From contig NZ_JASISW010000012.1 in NCBI RefSeq assembly GCF_030063335.1, forward strand, positions 62,001 to 126,000: a DNA stretch of 64,000 nt, given 5' to 3'. Position 1 is the stretch's first letter, and every line of letters begins with the position of its first letter. Source of the DNA: Rhodococcus sp. G-MC3 (GTDB lineage Bacteria > Actinomycetota > Actinomycetes > Mycobacteriales > Mycobacteriaceae). The notes under the pieces are model-generated. The model saw only the letters and a list, made by a program, of their open reading frames with translations. It made no database searches and was not told where the DNA came from. Of the stretch, positions 1 to 8,112 are shown one piece after another. The translations under genes were made by a program, and so were the position numbers.

Positions 1-379
1 AACGGTTCGTGTGGGCCAACATTCGGTAGGCGTACGGGATGCCAGGCGGAACGGCGACGGAGTCACCCTGAACCAGAATCTGCGTCTCACCGGGCAGCCA
101 CAGCTGAATTTGGCCCTCGAACACGTAAAGGAACGTGTGCTCACGATCGTGCGCGAGAAACGGTGCAGAAGCGCCTTTTCCGCCGTAGACGAAGGCTGCA
201 CCGAACTGACCGCCGGTATCCTCGGGTCGCGCTATGACCGTGACGAGCTGGTCGTCCAAGTCGTACCGCAGACCCTCACCGGACGCCAGGTAGTACGGGG
301 CGCATCGTCCTGGCAATTGGTCGACCTCGGGCGCGAGTGTGTGCGTGATGTCGATGGTCGGGATGTCGAACGTGCTCAT
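1..379 (-). CDS. Cupin-domain protein, 3' end outside window (partial)
   Basis: The gene starts at an ATG at 379 and runs off the left edge, leaving about 126 codons. The visible part has a cupin pattern. Motif 1 is a His-rich stretch, with His-Thr-Phe-Leu-Tyr-Val-Phe-Glu-Gly leading into a beta strand. Motif 2 contains Gly-Asp-Ser-Val-Ala-Val-Pro-Pro-Gly. The arrangement resembles quercetin 2,3-dioxygenase-like cupins, but substrate and metal cannot be told from the fragment. Its start overlaps the stop of the upstream esterase gene by four bases (ATGA), so the two are probably translated together. The product may be a small oxygenase or isomerase acting with that hydrolase on an aromatic or ester substrate; that is inference. 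Confidence 0.75.
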   Translation of the reverse strand, partial: MSTFDIPTIDITHTLAPEVDQLPGRCAPYYLASGEGLRYDLDDQLVTVIARPEDTGGQFGAAFVYGGKGASAPFLAHDREHTFLYVFEGQIQLWLPGETQILVQGDSVAVPPGIPYAYRMLAHTNR

Positions 380-1260
380 GAGGGACTTCCTTGTCCGAGG
401 TGAACGGTGAAGAAATCTGCGATGGTGCCCATCGAGACCGTGCCGTGTCTTGTTGTGGTTGTGGTGGAATGGATTTCGGCGGGAGAGTCGGGGTTCGCTT
501 CCAATCGGCCCTGGTCGAGGAACACCCCTGGACCGAGTTCGAGAACGTCCCCAGGGTTGAGGAAGCCGTGCCCGAAGCCGCCGACGAGATAGAGGGTGGC
601 CTCGTTGCCCGCTGCCGCCAACGCGTCGAACAGGGCGATGCTGTTCGTGTGGGGGACCATCGTGTCTGCGGTGCCGTGCAGTATCAGGAACGGCGGCATG
701 CCGGGCCTTACCTGCTTGGCGGGATTGGCAGCCCGTGCCAGTTCGGGGTTGTCGCGGATCGGTCCACCGAGCAGGAATGCCTCCGGTGAGTCGTCTCGCT
801 GGTCGTCGAAGAACACCGGCCCGTAGCCCTCGGCGACCACCTGGACGGCGGCGCTGATCTCGCTCGGTTCCTCGCCCGGCAACTGCATGCGCGAGGAGTG
901 CGCTCCGGCGAGGGCCGCCAGATGGCCGCCTGCCGAGGACCCCCAGAGGCCGATGCGGCTGGGGTCGATTCCGTACTCCTCGGCATGGCTCCTGATCCAG
1001 CGCAGTGCTTTTCGCACGTCGTGAAGTTGGCCGGGGAAGATCGTATCGGGAGTCAGGCGGTAGTCGATGGAGACCATGACGAAACCACGCTCGGCGAAGT
1101 GGCGGGCGAAATCGGGGCGAGCCTTTCGGTCCTGCAGACGCCACCCGCCGCCATGGAGCCAAACGATTGCGGGCAGCGGTTCAGATGCGTCCGGCGGCGC
1201 GACTACGTCGAGGTAGAGGTCGGGTGCGTACTCGACGTCGAGGATGTCCATGATTGTCAC
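376..1260 (-). CDS. Alpha/beta-hydrolase, HSL-type esterase/lipase
   Basis: This 294-residue cytoplasmic esterase belongs to the hormone-sensitive-lipase type. The oxyanion signature HGGGW is at residues 36-40. The nucleophile elbow GSSAG places the catalytic Ser at 109. The remaining triad members fit Asp199 (in GTADTMVP) and His231 (in GFGHGF), so the triad looks complete. No signal peptide is visible. The gene is divergent from a TetR regulator that begins 62 bp away, which suggests local repression, and it overlaps the downstream cupin gene by ATGA. The natural ester is unknown. The C-terminal 50 residues, including a short run of threonines, extend past the usual fold end. Confidence 0.85.
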   Translation of the reverse strand: MTIMDILDVEYAPDLYLDVVAPPDASEPLPAIVWLHGGGWRLQDRKARPDFARHFAERGFVMVSIDYRLTPDTIFPGQLHDVRKALRWIRSHAEEYGIDPSRIGLWGSSAGGHLAALAGAHSSRMQLPGEEPSEISAAVQVVAEGYGPVFFDDQRDDSPEAFLLGGPIRDNPELARAANPAKQVRPGMPPFLILHGTADTMVPHTNSIALFDALAAAGNEATLYLVGGFGHGFLNPGDVLELGPGVFLDQGRLEANPDSPAEIHSTTTTTRHGTVSMGTIADFFTVHLGQGSPS

Positions 1261-1287
1261 CGTACATGAAAAAAGAGGATCCTTTGT

Positions 1288-1322
1288 TTATTCGTGAAAA
1301 CCCGATCCAGTAAGTTGGCGGC
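1288..1322 (+). promoter_or_regulatory. Probable leaderless promoter of the TetR gene
   Basis: A TAAGTT hexamer at 1311-1316 is followed by exactly six bases and then the ATG at 1323. In actinobacteria a -10 box at that distance puts the transcript start on the start codon, giving a leaderless mRNA. There is no Shine-Dalgarno sequence before the ATG, which agrees. A weak -35 region lies near 1288-1293. The same short divergent region must also carry the esterase promoter. Confidence 0.5.
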
Positions 1323-1940
1323 ATGGCGATCAGGGGTACATATTCGGTTGGGGCCGAGAGGAAACAGCGGATCGTCGACGCCGCGTCCGACCGATTCGCT
1401 GCCGATGGGTATCACAAGACAGCTATGACGACCATCGCCTCGGATGTCGGCATCAGTGAAGGTGGTCTACTGCATCACTTTCCGAACAAGCGGCACCTGC
1501 TGCTGGCCGTGGCGCAGCATCGATTCGAAGCCTCAGCCCAGTGGTGGGACTCGTTGCCCGCCGATGCGGTAGGGCTTGCGACTCTCGACTTCATGGTCGA
1601 TGCCACGCGGCGGTACCTGGCAGAGCCGGGACTCATTCAGCTGGTAGTTCTGGTCAGCGCCGAAGCTGCCGATCCGTCGAGTCCGGCGCACGAGGTCTAT
1701 GCGACCAGGTATCGCACGGCCGTGGCGTCGCTGGGCGCGCGGCTTCGAGCAGGTGTAGACCACGACGGCATGGATCCGGAGGCAGACTACGAGGCGATCG
1801 CCCGCGAGTGCCTCGCGATCAGCGACGGGTTGCAACTTCAATGGGTGATCAGCGATGGCCAGGTCGACATCGTGGCCGGAGTGCGGGCGCACGTCGCCCG
1901 GGTCGCGGCAACGTTACGACGTCAATCCGGTCCACAGTAG
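1323..1940 (+). CDS. TetR/AcrR-family transcriptional regulator
   Basis: This 205-residue protein has the standard TetR N-terminal DNA-binding domain. Residues 13-60 form the three-helix unit, with the recognition part around GISEGGLLHHFPNKRHLL. The C-terminal all-helical domain is divergent, as usual, and should bind the ligand. The gene is transcribed away from the esterase/cupin pair across a 62-bp gap, so it probably represses that pair and itself. The effector is unknown. The start was chosen at the ATG that follows the leaderless-type -10 box; there is no good in-frame alternative upstream. Confidence 0.88.
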   Translation: MAIRGTYSVGAERKQRIVDAASDRFAADGYHKTAMTTIASDVGISEGGLLHHFPNKRHLLLAVAQHRFEASAQWWDSLPADAVGLATLDFMVDATRRYLAEPGLIQLVVLVSAEAADPSSPAHEVYATRYRTAVASLGARLRAGVDHDGMDPEADYEAIARECLAISDGLQLQWVISDGQVDIVAGVRAHVARVAATLRRQSGPQ

Positions 1941-2108
1941 ATCCGAGGCGGCCTGCACCGAGGATGCTGCTGTCGGCCGCATGAAGACTGCACAACAGGT
2001 TGTGGGAGTAGCCGTTTCGACGCTCGATCAGCACCAGGGCAGTGACACGTCGGATCGGCGTCTTGATCTCGGGACGGGTGCTCGGAAACGTGCGGATGAA
2101 GTCGTCCG

Positions 2109-2564
2109 TCAACTACTGACCCCGATGTCCTCGTTCCACACGGCTGGTTCCCGCGCGATGAACTCGGTCATCAGATCGATGCATTCCTGGTTGCGGAGAA
2201 CGATCACCTCGACACCGTGCTCGCGGAGCCATTCGTGGCCGCCGCCGTCGAACGTGACGTTCTCGCCGACGATCAACGACCCGATGCGGAACTGACGCAC
2301 CAATCCGCTGCAGTACCAGCAGGGTGACAGCGTCGTCGCCATTGTCGTCGAACGGTAGTCGAGCTGTCGACCTGCATTGCGGAACGCGTCGGTCTCGCCG
2401 TGCACCGATGGGTCATCGTCCTGAATTCGACGATTCCGTCCGGCGCCGAGCAGGGTCCCGTCGGCGGAGAACAACGCGGCGCCGATGGGTACGCCGCCCT
2501 CTTGGTTGCCGAGTCGGGCCTGCGTCAGTGCAGCGTCCAAGAGCGCGTCGGGATCGAGAGGCAT
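2109..2564 (-). CDS. Cytosine deaminase, fungal (Fcy1)-type
   Basis: This 151-residue zinc deaminase has the two signature zinc sites: His55-Gly-Glu57 (ligand and proton shuttle) and Pro81-Cys82-x-x-Cys85. The sequence around these sites resembles yeast cytosine deaminase much more than the large bacterial CodA. From memory, it shares the GGVPIGA start region, the VGENV segment and the EREP-x2-W-x-EDIG-type C-terminus. It would convert cytosine to uracil and ammonia for pyrimidine salvage, probably as a homodimer. It stands alone, between a TetR gene and a small membrane protein gene, so it may have its own promoter. Activity on related bases cannot be excluded. Confidence 0.85.
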   Translation of the reverse strand: MPLDPDALLDAALTQARLGNQEGGVPIGAALFSADGTLLGAGRNRRIQDDDPSVHGETDAFRNAGRQLDYRSTTMATTLSPCWYCSGLVRQFRIGSLIVGENVTFDGGGHEWLREHGVEVIVLRNQECIDLMTEFIAREPAVWNEDIGVSS

Positions 2565-2580
2565 TCGTCGACCATCTCAT

Positions 2581-2916
2581 TCAGTCGCGGTGGGGGGACC
2601 GTTTTCCGGTGTCGGGATCGATGTCGATTGCGACGTCGGGGGAGTCGGGATGGTAGACGATCGGCCGCTGTTCGACGGCTCGCCGTGCGCCCGCTCGCAG
2701 CGATAGAAAGCCGCCGACTACGAGAACGACGGTGGCGCCGGCCGCGATCCATACCCAGCCCTCGAATCCGCCTGCCAAAGCGGTGATGAACAAAGCTGCC
2801 GCGACAATTCCCGCCATCATCAACACGACCCCGCTGCGGTTTTCCGCAGTTTTGATCCAACGCGGACCTGTCGTGTTCTCTTTATCAGGCCCTGGTGTGT
2901 TCTCTCTATCGGGCAT
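2581..2916 (-). CDS. Small two-helix membrane protein, function unknown
   Basis: This 111-residue protein is not recognised as a named family. It has a polar N-terminus of about 28 residues, two hydrophobic segments (roughly residues 29-48 and 53-72), and an acidic, Asp-rich cytoplasmic-looking C-terminus with VDP/IDPD-type repeats. The N-terminus contains a near-repeat (ENTPGPDKENTTGP). It lies 16 bp upstream of the cytosine deaminase gene on the same strand and could be co-transcribed with it. Confidence 0.6.
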   Translation of the reverse strand: MPDRENTPGPDKENTTGPRWIKTAENRSGVVLMMAGIVAAALFITALAGGFEGWVWIAAGATVVLVVGGFLSLRAGARRAVEQRPIVYHPDSPDVAIDIDPDTGKRSPHRD

Positions 2917-2986
2917 GGATGCATCCCTTCGTCGTTACCGACTCCGGATACCCGGGGCGTGCGGATTCACACGTGCCGCGCGGTTC

Positions 2987-4009
2987 CTAGGTTCCGGGCC
3001 CTCGCCAACGGTGATCCGTCGATCCCCTGACTACCAGTGTTGGGGTGAACGTGAGCTGCCGAAATTCGTACTCTGCAGGCGAATTGACCTGTTCCATAAG
3101 CAGTTCCGCGGCAGCGTGGCCGAGTTCTTTGCGTGGCTGCGCGATCGAGGTCAGCGGCACCGCTGCGCCCGCGGCGTAGTCGATGTCGTCGTAGCCGACG
3201 ATCGCCAGGTCGTCGGGCACGCGCAGGCCCCGCTGGACATATTCCTGCAGTACGCCGAGCGCGAGGAGGTCGTTGGCGCAGACCGCACCGGTGGGAGGCT
3301 CGTCGCTCATGTCGAGAATCTCGCTGGCGGCCTTCGCGCCTGCCTCGATGGTCAGGGATGGCGCCCAGATGGTGGACATGCGGGTGCCTGCGGATTCTGC
3401 GACCGCCGAGAGTGCGCCAGACCGTCGATCACGAACCTGCCTGATGCTTTCCGGGCCGCCGACGTAGACGAGACTGCGATGGCCGAGGTCCATCAGATGC
3501 CGGGCGGCGAGGCGTCCACCGTGTACGTCGTCGACTGCTACCGATGAACGCCCCGGCGTGCGGGATCCACGATCGAGTAAGACGACGGGTGTGCCCTGAC
3601 GGTCCAGTTTCTCGAGCATCGGGATGTTCTCACCGACAGGGCTGAGCAGGATGCCCTGAACGCGCTGTTCCATCAGTAGTCCCAATTGCCGGTTCTCGCG
3701 CTCTTCCGACTCGGCGCTGCCGACGAGGACCATCAGCAGGTCGTTGCTGTCTGCGACGGATTCCGCGCCTGCGGCGACGTCGAGGAAGAAGGGATTTCGG
3801 GCGTCGAGCACTACAACGGCGAGCATGCGCGACTGGCCTGCGCGTAGCTGGCGTGCGGCGTCGTTGCGAACGAAGCCAAGTTGAGCGATGGCGGCCACGA
3901 CGCGTTCGCGGGTAGCTTCGGAGACCATGTCGGGCCGATTGAGGACGTTGCTGATCGTGCCCATCGATACACCGGCGAGTGCTGCGACCTCGCGCATGCT
4001 TGCTGCCAT
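2987..4009 (-). CDS. LacI/GalR-family transcriptional regulator
   Basis: This 340-residue regulator has the LacI layout. The N-terminal helix-turn-helix and hinge (residues 5-60) contain MREVAALAGVSMGTISNVLN. A periplasmic-binding-protein-like ligand domain runs from about residue 62 to the end and includes the typical Asp-Asp-Val-His-Gly-Gly and VGYDDIDYA segments. The ligand is probably a sugar, but no sugar gene is adjacent: the neighbours are a membrane protein and an acyltransferase. A matching palindromic operator lies 57 bp upstream of the start, so it probably controls itself. Confidence 0.9.
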   Translation of the reverse strand: MAASMREVAALAGVSMGTISNVLNRPDMVSEATRERVVAAIAQLGFVRNDAARQLRAGQSRMLAVVVLDARNPFFLDVAAGAESVADSNDLLMVLVGSAESEERENRQLGLLMEQRVQGILLSPVGENIPMLEKLDRQGTPVVLLDRGSRTPGRSSVAVDDVHGGRLAARHLMDLGHRSLVYVGGPESIRQVRDRRSGALSAVAESAGTRMSTIWAPSLTIEAGAKAASEILDMSDEPPTGAVCANDLLALGVLQEYVQRGLRVPDDLAIVGYDDIDYAAGAAVPLTSIAQPRKELGHAAAELLMEQVNSPAEYEFRQLTFTPTLVVRGSTDHRWRGPGT

Positions 4010-4065
4010 CGGCCTGCCCTACCTCCCCATATCCCCGTGCTCGAGAATTATGCCATCACCAACCA

Positions 4066-4079
4066 GTGAAACGCTTCAC
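4066..4079. promoter_or_regulatory. LacI-family operator (autoregulatory)
   Basis: The sequence GTGAAACGCTTCAC is a near-perfect inverted repeat with the central CG step typical of LacI/GalR operators. It sits 57 bp upstream of the lacI-type gene in a 336-bp stretch without genes (4010-4345). The remainder of that stretch shows no credible ORF, only the promoter of the downstream acyltransferase gene at its right end. Confidence 0.65.
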
Positions 4080-4333
4080 AGTTGGATTCGGTAACGCCGT
4101 CGAGTGTTGCAGGTCACTACGCTGACTTCTGTCCCTGAGCACTTTCGGGTGCCGACTCACATAATGAACCATTTCAATCGAACCGGCTCGTCGTCACCAA
4201 CCGCTCGGAAGTGTGGCGCAGGAAACTCCACTTCGTTTTCCGCAGCCGCGCGCCACATCTCGCCATCGAAGTACGAGGACAAGGTCGCCGGGTTGCTCGG
4301 CATTTCCTACATCGGCGTCCGAGCCCGGGCGGC

Positions 4334-4345
4334 TAAGCTCGCATC
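4334..4345 (+). promoter_or_regulatory. Probable -10 box of a leaderless acyltransferase mRNA
   Basis: A TAAGCT hexamer at 4334-4339 ends six bases before the ATG at 4346, and no ribosome-binding sequence is present. The spacing equals that at the TetR gene (1311), the MarR gene (22191) and the HNH gene (24067). A leaderless transcript starting at the ATG is the simplest reading. Confidence 0.45.
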
Positions 4346-5083
4346 ATGGATCGACCCGCGGTAATTCTCGATAACGACGCCACCGTCTACGACTTCTATC
4401 TGCAGCATCAGCAGAATCGGCAAGTGGCAAGGTTGGCTTACGCAACGCTCGCCCGAAAATTCAAACCGAGGGTGAGCTACCCCGATGGAGCCCGTGAAGA
4501 GCTCCGTCGGCTCGTCTACGACGACACTCGCTTGATTCTCGCCGTCAATCATTTGACGGAAACCGATCCATACACCGTTGCCGCCGCGGCATGGGCGTCG
4601 CCGCTGCGTCCGGTGATCGGCCGGACACGCGTGCTCGCGAAAGATGAACTGTTCCAGGAACCCAAGCAACGCAGACGAATCGACATGATGGGCGGAATCC
4701 CCGTGTTCCGCGGTAAGAACCACGGGATGCGCGCAGTCAGCGCCGCAGGCAACCGGATGATGGACGTCAGTGCCGAGCGGATGAGACGCGGAGACGACCT
4801 CGCCGTGTTCCCTGAGGGCACCTTGAACCTCGAAGATCCCACGCAGGTCCAGCACGTGGGAAGCGGAATCGGACATATCGCCGCGCGGGTACGCAAGCTC
4901 GGCGTGGAACCGGTGCTGGTCTGCATCGGCCTCAGTTATGGACCTGGATCGGAAAAGCTGAAGTCCGCGAGCGTCTACATCGACATGCCCATCACCGAAC
5001 TCCCGCAGAAACCCATCGAGATCGCGCGCACTGTGGCGACTGGAATGCAGAATGCGCTGGACGGTGCGGTAGCCGCCTACTGA
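4346..5083 (+). CDS. PlsC-like 1-acylglycerol-3-phosphate acyltransferase
   Basis: This 245-residue protein has the acyltransferase motifs in order: NHLTETD (catalytic H69-x4-D74), an FRG-type motif II near residues 121-123, and FPEGT at 155-159. It would transfer an acyl group to a lysophosphatidate or similar glycerolipid at the inner face of the membrane. No strong membrane span is evident, so it may be peripheral. It lies upstream of an SDR gene on the same strand with a 66-bp gap. The family has many paralogues in mycolic-acid actinobacteria and exact substrate assignment is not possible. Confidence 0.8.
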   Translation: MDRPAVILDNDATVYDFYLQHQQNRQVARLAYATLARKFKPRVSYPDGAREELRRLVYDDTRLILAVNHLTETDPYTVAAAAWASPLRPVIGRTRVLAKDELFQEPKQRRRIDMMGGIPVFRGKNHGMRAVSAAGNRMMDVSAERMRRGDDLAVFPEGTLNLEDPTQVQHVGSGIGHIAARVRKLGVEPVLVCIGLSYGPGSEKLKSASVYIDMPITELPQKPIEIARTVATGMQNALDGAVAAY

Positions 5084-5149
5084 CCGGTAGGCCGGTGTTG
5101 GTAGAAACAGTGGAAGAGTTGTCGTCTATCGCACATTCAGGAGAAGCGC

Positions 5150-5908
5150 GTGAGTGATTCAGTGAAGACCGCCATCGTGACCGGAAGCGCCCAAGGAATC
5201 GGTGCTGCCGTGGCGAAACGCCTGGCCAAAGACGGTTTCGGTGTCGCAGTTCTCGACCTCGACGAAGCAGCGTGTGCAGACACCGTCGGGGCCATCAAGT
5301 CCGCGGGCGGCCAGGCCTTCGCGGTAGGCGCCAACGTCGCTGACGAGGAGTCGGTCCAGACGGCAGTGGACCGCGTCGCGACCGAGTTCGGTGCGCCGAC
5401 CGTGCTCGTCAACAACGCGGGCATCACCCGCGACAACCTGCTGTTCAAAATGACCGTCCAGGATTGGGACTCGGTGCTCGGTGTGCACCTCCGCGGATCG
5501 TTCCTGATGACACGCGCAGTCCAGAAACACATGATCGACGCCAAGTGGGGCCGCATCGTGAACCTGTCCAGTACATCCGCACTCGGCAACCGTGGACAGG
5601 CGAACTACTCGGCCGCCAAGGCCGGCATGCAGGGCTTCACCAAGACTCTGGCGATCGAACTGGGCAAGTTCGGCGTCACCGCCAACGCAATTGCTCCCGG
5701 ATTCATCGAGACCGAGATGACGGCAGCCACCGCGGAACGCGTCGGAATGTCGTTCGAGGACTTCAAAGCGGCTGCGGCGTCGCAGATTCCGGTCAATCGC
5801 GTCGGGCATCCCGACGACATCGCCCACCTCGCGTCCTTCTTCATCAGTGAGGGCGCGGGCTTCATCTCGGGCCAGGTCGTCTACGCAGCCGGCGGCCCGA
5901 AGGACTGA
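5150..5908 (+). CDS. Short-chain dehydrogenase, 3-oxoacyl-ACP reductase (FabG)-like
   Basis: This 252-residue NAD(P)-dependent SDR has a nucleotide-binding TGSAQGIG at residues 11-18, NNAG at 88-91, and the catalytic set Ser140, Tyr153 and Lys157 (YSAAK). Its length and the PG-x-IET-x-M loop match FabG-type 3-oxoacyl reductases. The start is a GTG with AGGAGA upstream; no better ATG is available. It may reduce 3-oxoacyl thioesters beside the acyl-CoA genes that follow, although those are convergent. Many actinobacterial FabG paralogues act on other substrates, so the specificity is open. Confidence 0.82.
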   Translation: MSDSVKTAIVTGSAQGIGAAVAKRLAKDGFGVAVLDLDEAACADTVGAIKSAGGQAFAVGANVADEESVQTAVDRVATEFGAPTVLVNNAGITRDNLLFKMTVQDWDSVLGVHLRGSFLMTRAVQKHMIDAKWGRIVNLSSTSALGNRGQANYSAAKAGMQGFTKTLAIELGKFGVTANAIAPGFIETEMTAATAERVGMSFEDFKAAAASQIPVNRVGHPDDIAHLASFFISEGAGFISGQVVYAAGGPKD

Positions 5909-5924
5909 TACGCAGGCCCGTAAC

Positions 5925-5975
5925 GCATGAATGGACCACCGCAACCGTCCAACCGTTGCCATGGTCCATTCATGC
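5925..5975. terminator. Bidirectional hairpin terminator
   Basis: Two perfectly complementary 14-base arms (5925-5938 and 5962-5975) enclose a second 5-base inner stem (5941-5945 with 5955-5959). The hairpin fills the gap between the convergent SDR and fadB2 genes, so it probably ends both transcripts. No U-run follows, as is common in actinobacteria. Confidence 0.8.
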
Positions 5976-5981
5976 TGTAGA

Positions 5982-6836
5982 TCAGTACGAGTAGAAACCC
6001 TTACCCGTCTTGCGGCCGAGCATGCCCGCATCGACCATGCGCTGTAGCAAGGGCGGTGGCGCATAGTGCGGTTCACGGAACTCGGCGTACAGCGACTCCG
6101 CTACTGCCAGAGTGACATCGAGTCCGACGGTGTCGGTGAGGCGAAGCGGACCCATCGGGTGCGCACACCCGTTGACCATGCCGTCGTCGATGTCCTCGGC
6201 GCTCGCGAAGCCAGTCTCTAGCATTCGGATGGCCGAGACCAGGTACGGAATCAACAATGCGTTGACGATGAATCCGGCTCGGTCGCCCGAGCGAATCGTC
6301 TTCTTGCCCAGCGTATCTGCGGCGTACGAGGTGACGGTCGCTACTGTCTCTTCGCTGGTGACGAGACTGACGACGATCTCGACGAGCGGCAACACCGGCA
6401 CCGGGTTGAAGAAGTGAACTCCGACGACCTTGTCCGGGCGCTGCGTTGCGTTGGCCATCTTGATGACCGGGATCGACGACGTGTTGGTCGCCAAAATCCC
6501 CTCGGGCTTCACGATGGAATCCAGCGACTTGAACAACTCGAGCTTCAGCGACTCGATTTCGGGGGCTGCCTCGACGACGAGGTCGCGGTCTGCGAAGTCA
6601 TTGATGTCGAGCGTCAATGTGATTGCTGCACGGGCTTTTTCGGCGGCATCTGCTTCGATACGCCCCGACTTGACCGCGCGGGCAAAGGACTTGTCCAGCC
6701 GAGCTTCGGCTGCATCGACAGCGGCCTGGCTGGTTTCCAGGACTATCACCGACGAACCTGCGCGAGCAGCTACCTCGGCGATACCGGCGCCCATGGTGCC
6801 GCCGCCGATGACTCCTACCAATTCGATGGTGCTCAT
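5982..6836 (-). CDS. fadB2: 3-hydroxybutyryl-CoA dehydrogenase
   Basis: This 284-residue dehydrogenase has an N-terminal Rossmann fold with GGGTMG at 11-16 and the NTSSIPV and HFFNPVPVLPLVE segments of 3-hydroxyacyl-CoA dehydrogenases, where the His and Glu form the catalytic pair. The C-terminal helical dimerisation domain ends in GRKTGKGFYSY. It closely resembles mycobacterial FadB2 as I remember it. It would oxidise (S)-3-hydroxybutyryl-CoA with NAD, or run in reverse for synthesis. The ATG at 6836 overlaps the fadE25 stop by ATGA, which sets the start and indicates translational coupling. A longer open frame upstream of 6836 is only the reverse shadow of fadE25. Confidence 0.92.
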   Translation of the reverse strand: MSTIELVGVIGGGTMGAGIAEVAARAGSSVIVLETSQAAVDAAEARLDKSFARAVKSGRIEADAAEKARAAITLTLDINDFADRDLVVEAAPEIESLKLELFKSLDSIVKPEGILATNTSSIPVIKMANATQRPDKVVGVHFFNPVPVLPLVEIVVSLVTSEETVATVTSYAADTLGKKTIRSGDRAGFIVNALLIPYLVSAIRMLETGFASAEDIDDGMVNGCAHPMGPLRLTDTVGLDVTLAVAESLYAEFREPHYAPPPLLQRMVDAGMLGRKTGKGFYSY

Positions 6837-7990
6837 TTGAGCAGCGCCCGGGACATGACGACGCGCTGGATCTGGTTGGTGCCCTCGTAGATCTGGGTGA
6901 TCTTGGCGTCGCGCATCATGCGCTCGACTGGGAAGTCCGTCGTGTAACCGGCTCCGCCGAACAGCTGAACGGCGTCGGTGGTGACCTCCATCGCGACGTC
7001 GGAAGCGAAGCACTTCGACGCTGCGGAGATGAAGCCGAGGTTCTTCTCGCCGCGCTCGGCGCGAGCTGCCGAGGTGTAGACCATCAGGCGGGCTGCCTCG
7101 ACCTTCATGGCCATGTCGGCAAGCATGAACTGCACCGCCTGGAAGCTACTGATCGACTGCCCGAACTGCTTACGGTCCTTGGTGTAGGCGATCGCGGCGT
7201 CGAGTGCGCCCTGAGCCAGCCCGACGGCCTGCGCGCCGATGGTGGGGCGGGTGTGGTCGAGCGTCTCGAGGGCGGTCTTGAAGCCGGTGCCGGGATCGCC
7301 GATAATGCGATCACCGGGAATCTTGCAGTTTTCGAAGTACAGCTCGGCCGTCGGAGAGCCTTTGATGCCGAGTTTCTTTTCCTTGGGACCGACGACGAAT
7401 CCTTCGTCGTCTTTGTGCACGATGAACGAGGAAATGCCGTTGGCGCCCTTGTCGGGATCGCTGACGGCCATGACGGTGTACCAATCGGACTTGCCACCGT
7501 TGGTGATCCAACACTTGGAGCCGTTGAGGATCCAGCCGTCACCGTCGGCTACCGCACGGGTGCGCATGCCTGCGGCATCGGAGCCGGCTTCGCGCTCGGA
7601 CAGTGCGTACGACGCCATCGCGCCGCCCGCCAACGATGGGAGGACCTGCTTCTTGAGCTCCTCGGAGCCCTTCAGAATCAGTCCCATGGTGCCGAGCTTG
7701 TTGACGGCAGGAATGAGTGAGGACGAACCGCAGACGCGAGCAACTTCCTCGATGACGATGCAGGTCGCGACCGAATCTGCGCCCTGACCGTCGTATTCCT
7801 CGGGAACATGGATGGCGTTGAAGCCGGAGTTGTTGAGCGCGGTGAGGGCTTCCTCGGGAAAGCGCGCGTCCTCGTCCACGGCTTTGGCGTACGGAGCGAT
7901 CTCCTTTTCCGACAGCGCACGAATCGCCGACCGCAATTCGTTGTGCTCGTCTGGAAGCTGGAAAAGATCGAAGTCCGGATTTCCGGCCAT
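6833..7990 (-). CDS. fadE25: Acyl-CoA dehydrogenase FadE25
   Basis: This 385-residue flavoprotein has the full acyl-CoA dehydrogenase layout: an N-terminal helical domain, a middle beta domain with YALSEREAGSDA and CWITNGG (FAD and substrate contacts), and a C-terminal helical domain with DRKQFG and LFGGAGYTTDFP. The catalytic Glu369 lies in YEGTNQIQR. The sequence is very close to Mycobacterium FadE25 from memory. It introduces the 2,3 double bond in acyl-CoAs and passes electrons to ETF. The start was placed at the ATG at 7990, which has GAGGAG upstream; the open frame extends further but without family similarity. It is coupled to fadB2. Confidence 0.92.
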   Translation of the reverse strand: MAGNPDFDLFQLPDEHNELRSAIRALSEKEIAPYAKAVDEDARFPEEALTALNNSGFNAIHVPEEYDGQGADSVATCIVIEEVARVCGSSSLIPAVNKLGTMGLILKGSEELKKQVLPSLAGGAMASYALSEREAGSDAAGMRTRAVADGDGWILNGSKCWITNGGKSDWYTVMAVSDPDKGANGISSFIVHKDDEGFVVGPKEKKLGIKGSPTAELYFENCKIPGDRIIGDPGTGFKTALETLDHTRPTIGAQAVGLAQGALDAAIAYTKDRKQFGQSISSFQAVQFMLADMAMKVEAARLMVYTSAARAERGEKNLGFISAASKCFASDVAMEVTTDAVQLFGGAGYTTDFPVERMMRDAKITQIYEGTNQIQRVVMSRALLK

Positions 7991-8112
7991 GGGTGCCACT
8001 CTCCTCGAGGCTCGTCGTGCAGGTGCGGCACTCGGTGCCACGTTCGAACTGACGATACCGACTATGCTGCGCGATAACAAGGAACCTGAAGGCACCGAGT
8101 GCCAGATGCGGG

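Noticed and set aside
1849-2112. TTG-started 87-codon frame after the cytosine deaminase gene
   Set aside because: It overlaps the TetR gene end, has no ribosome-binding site and no recognisable content.
4104-4364. Small plus-strand frame in the gap before the acyltransferase gene
   Set aside because: It runs into the acyltransferase start in another frame and lacks a start signal.
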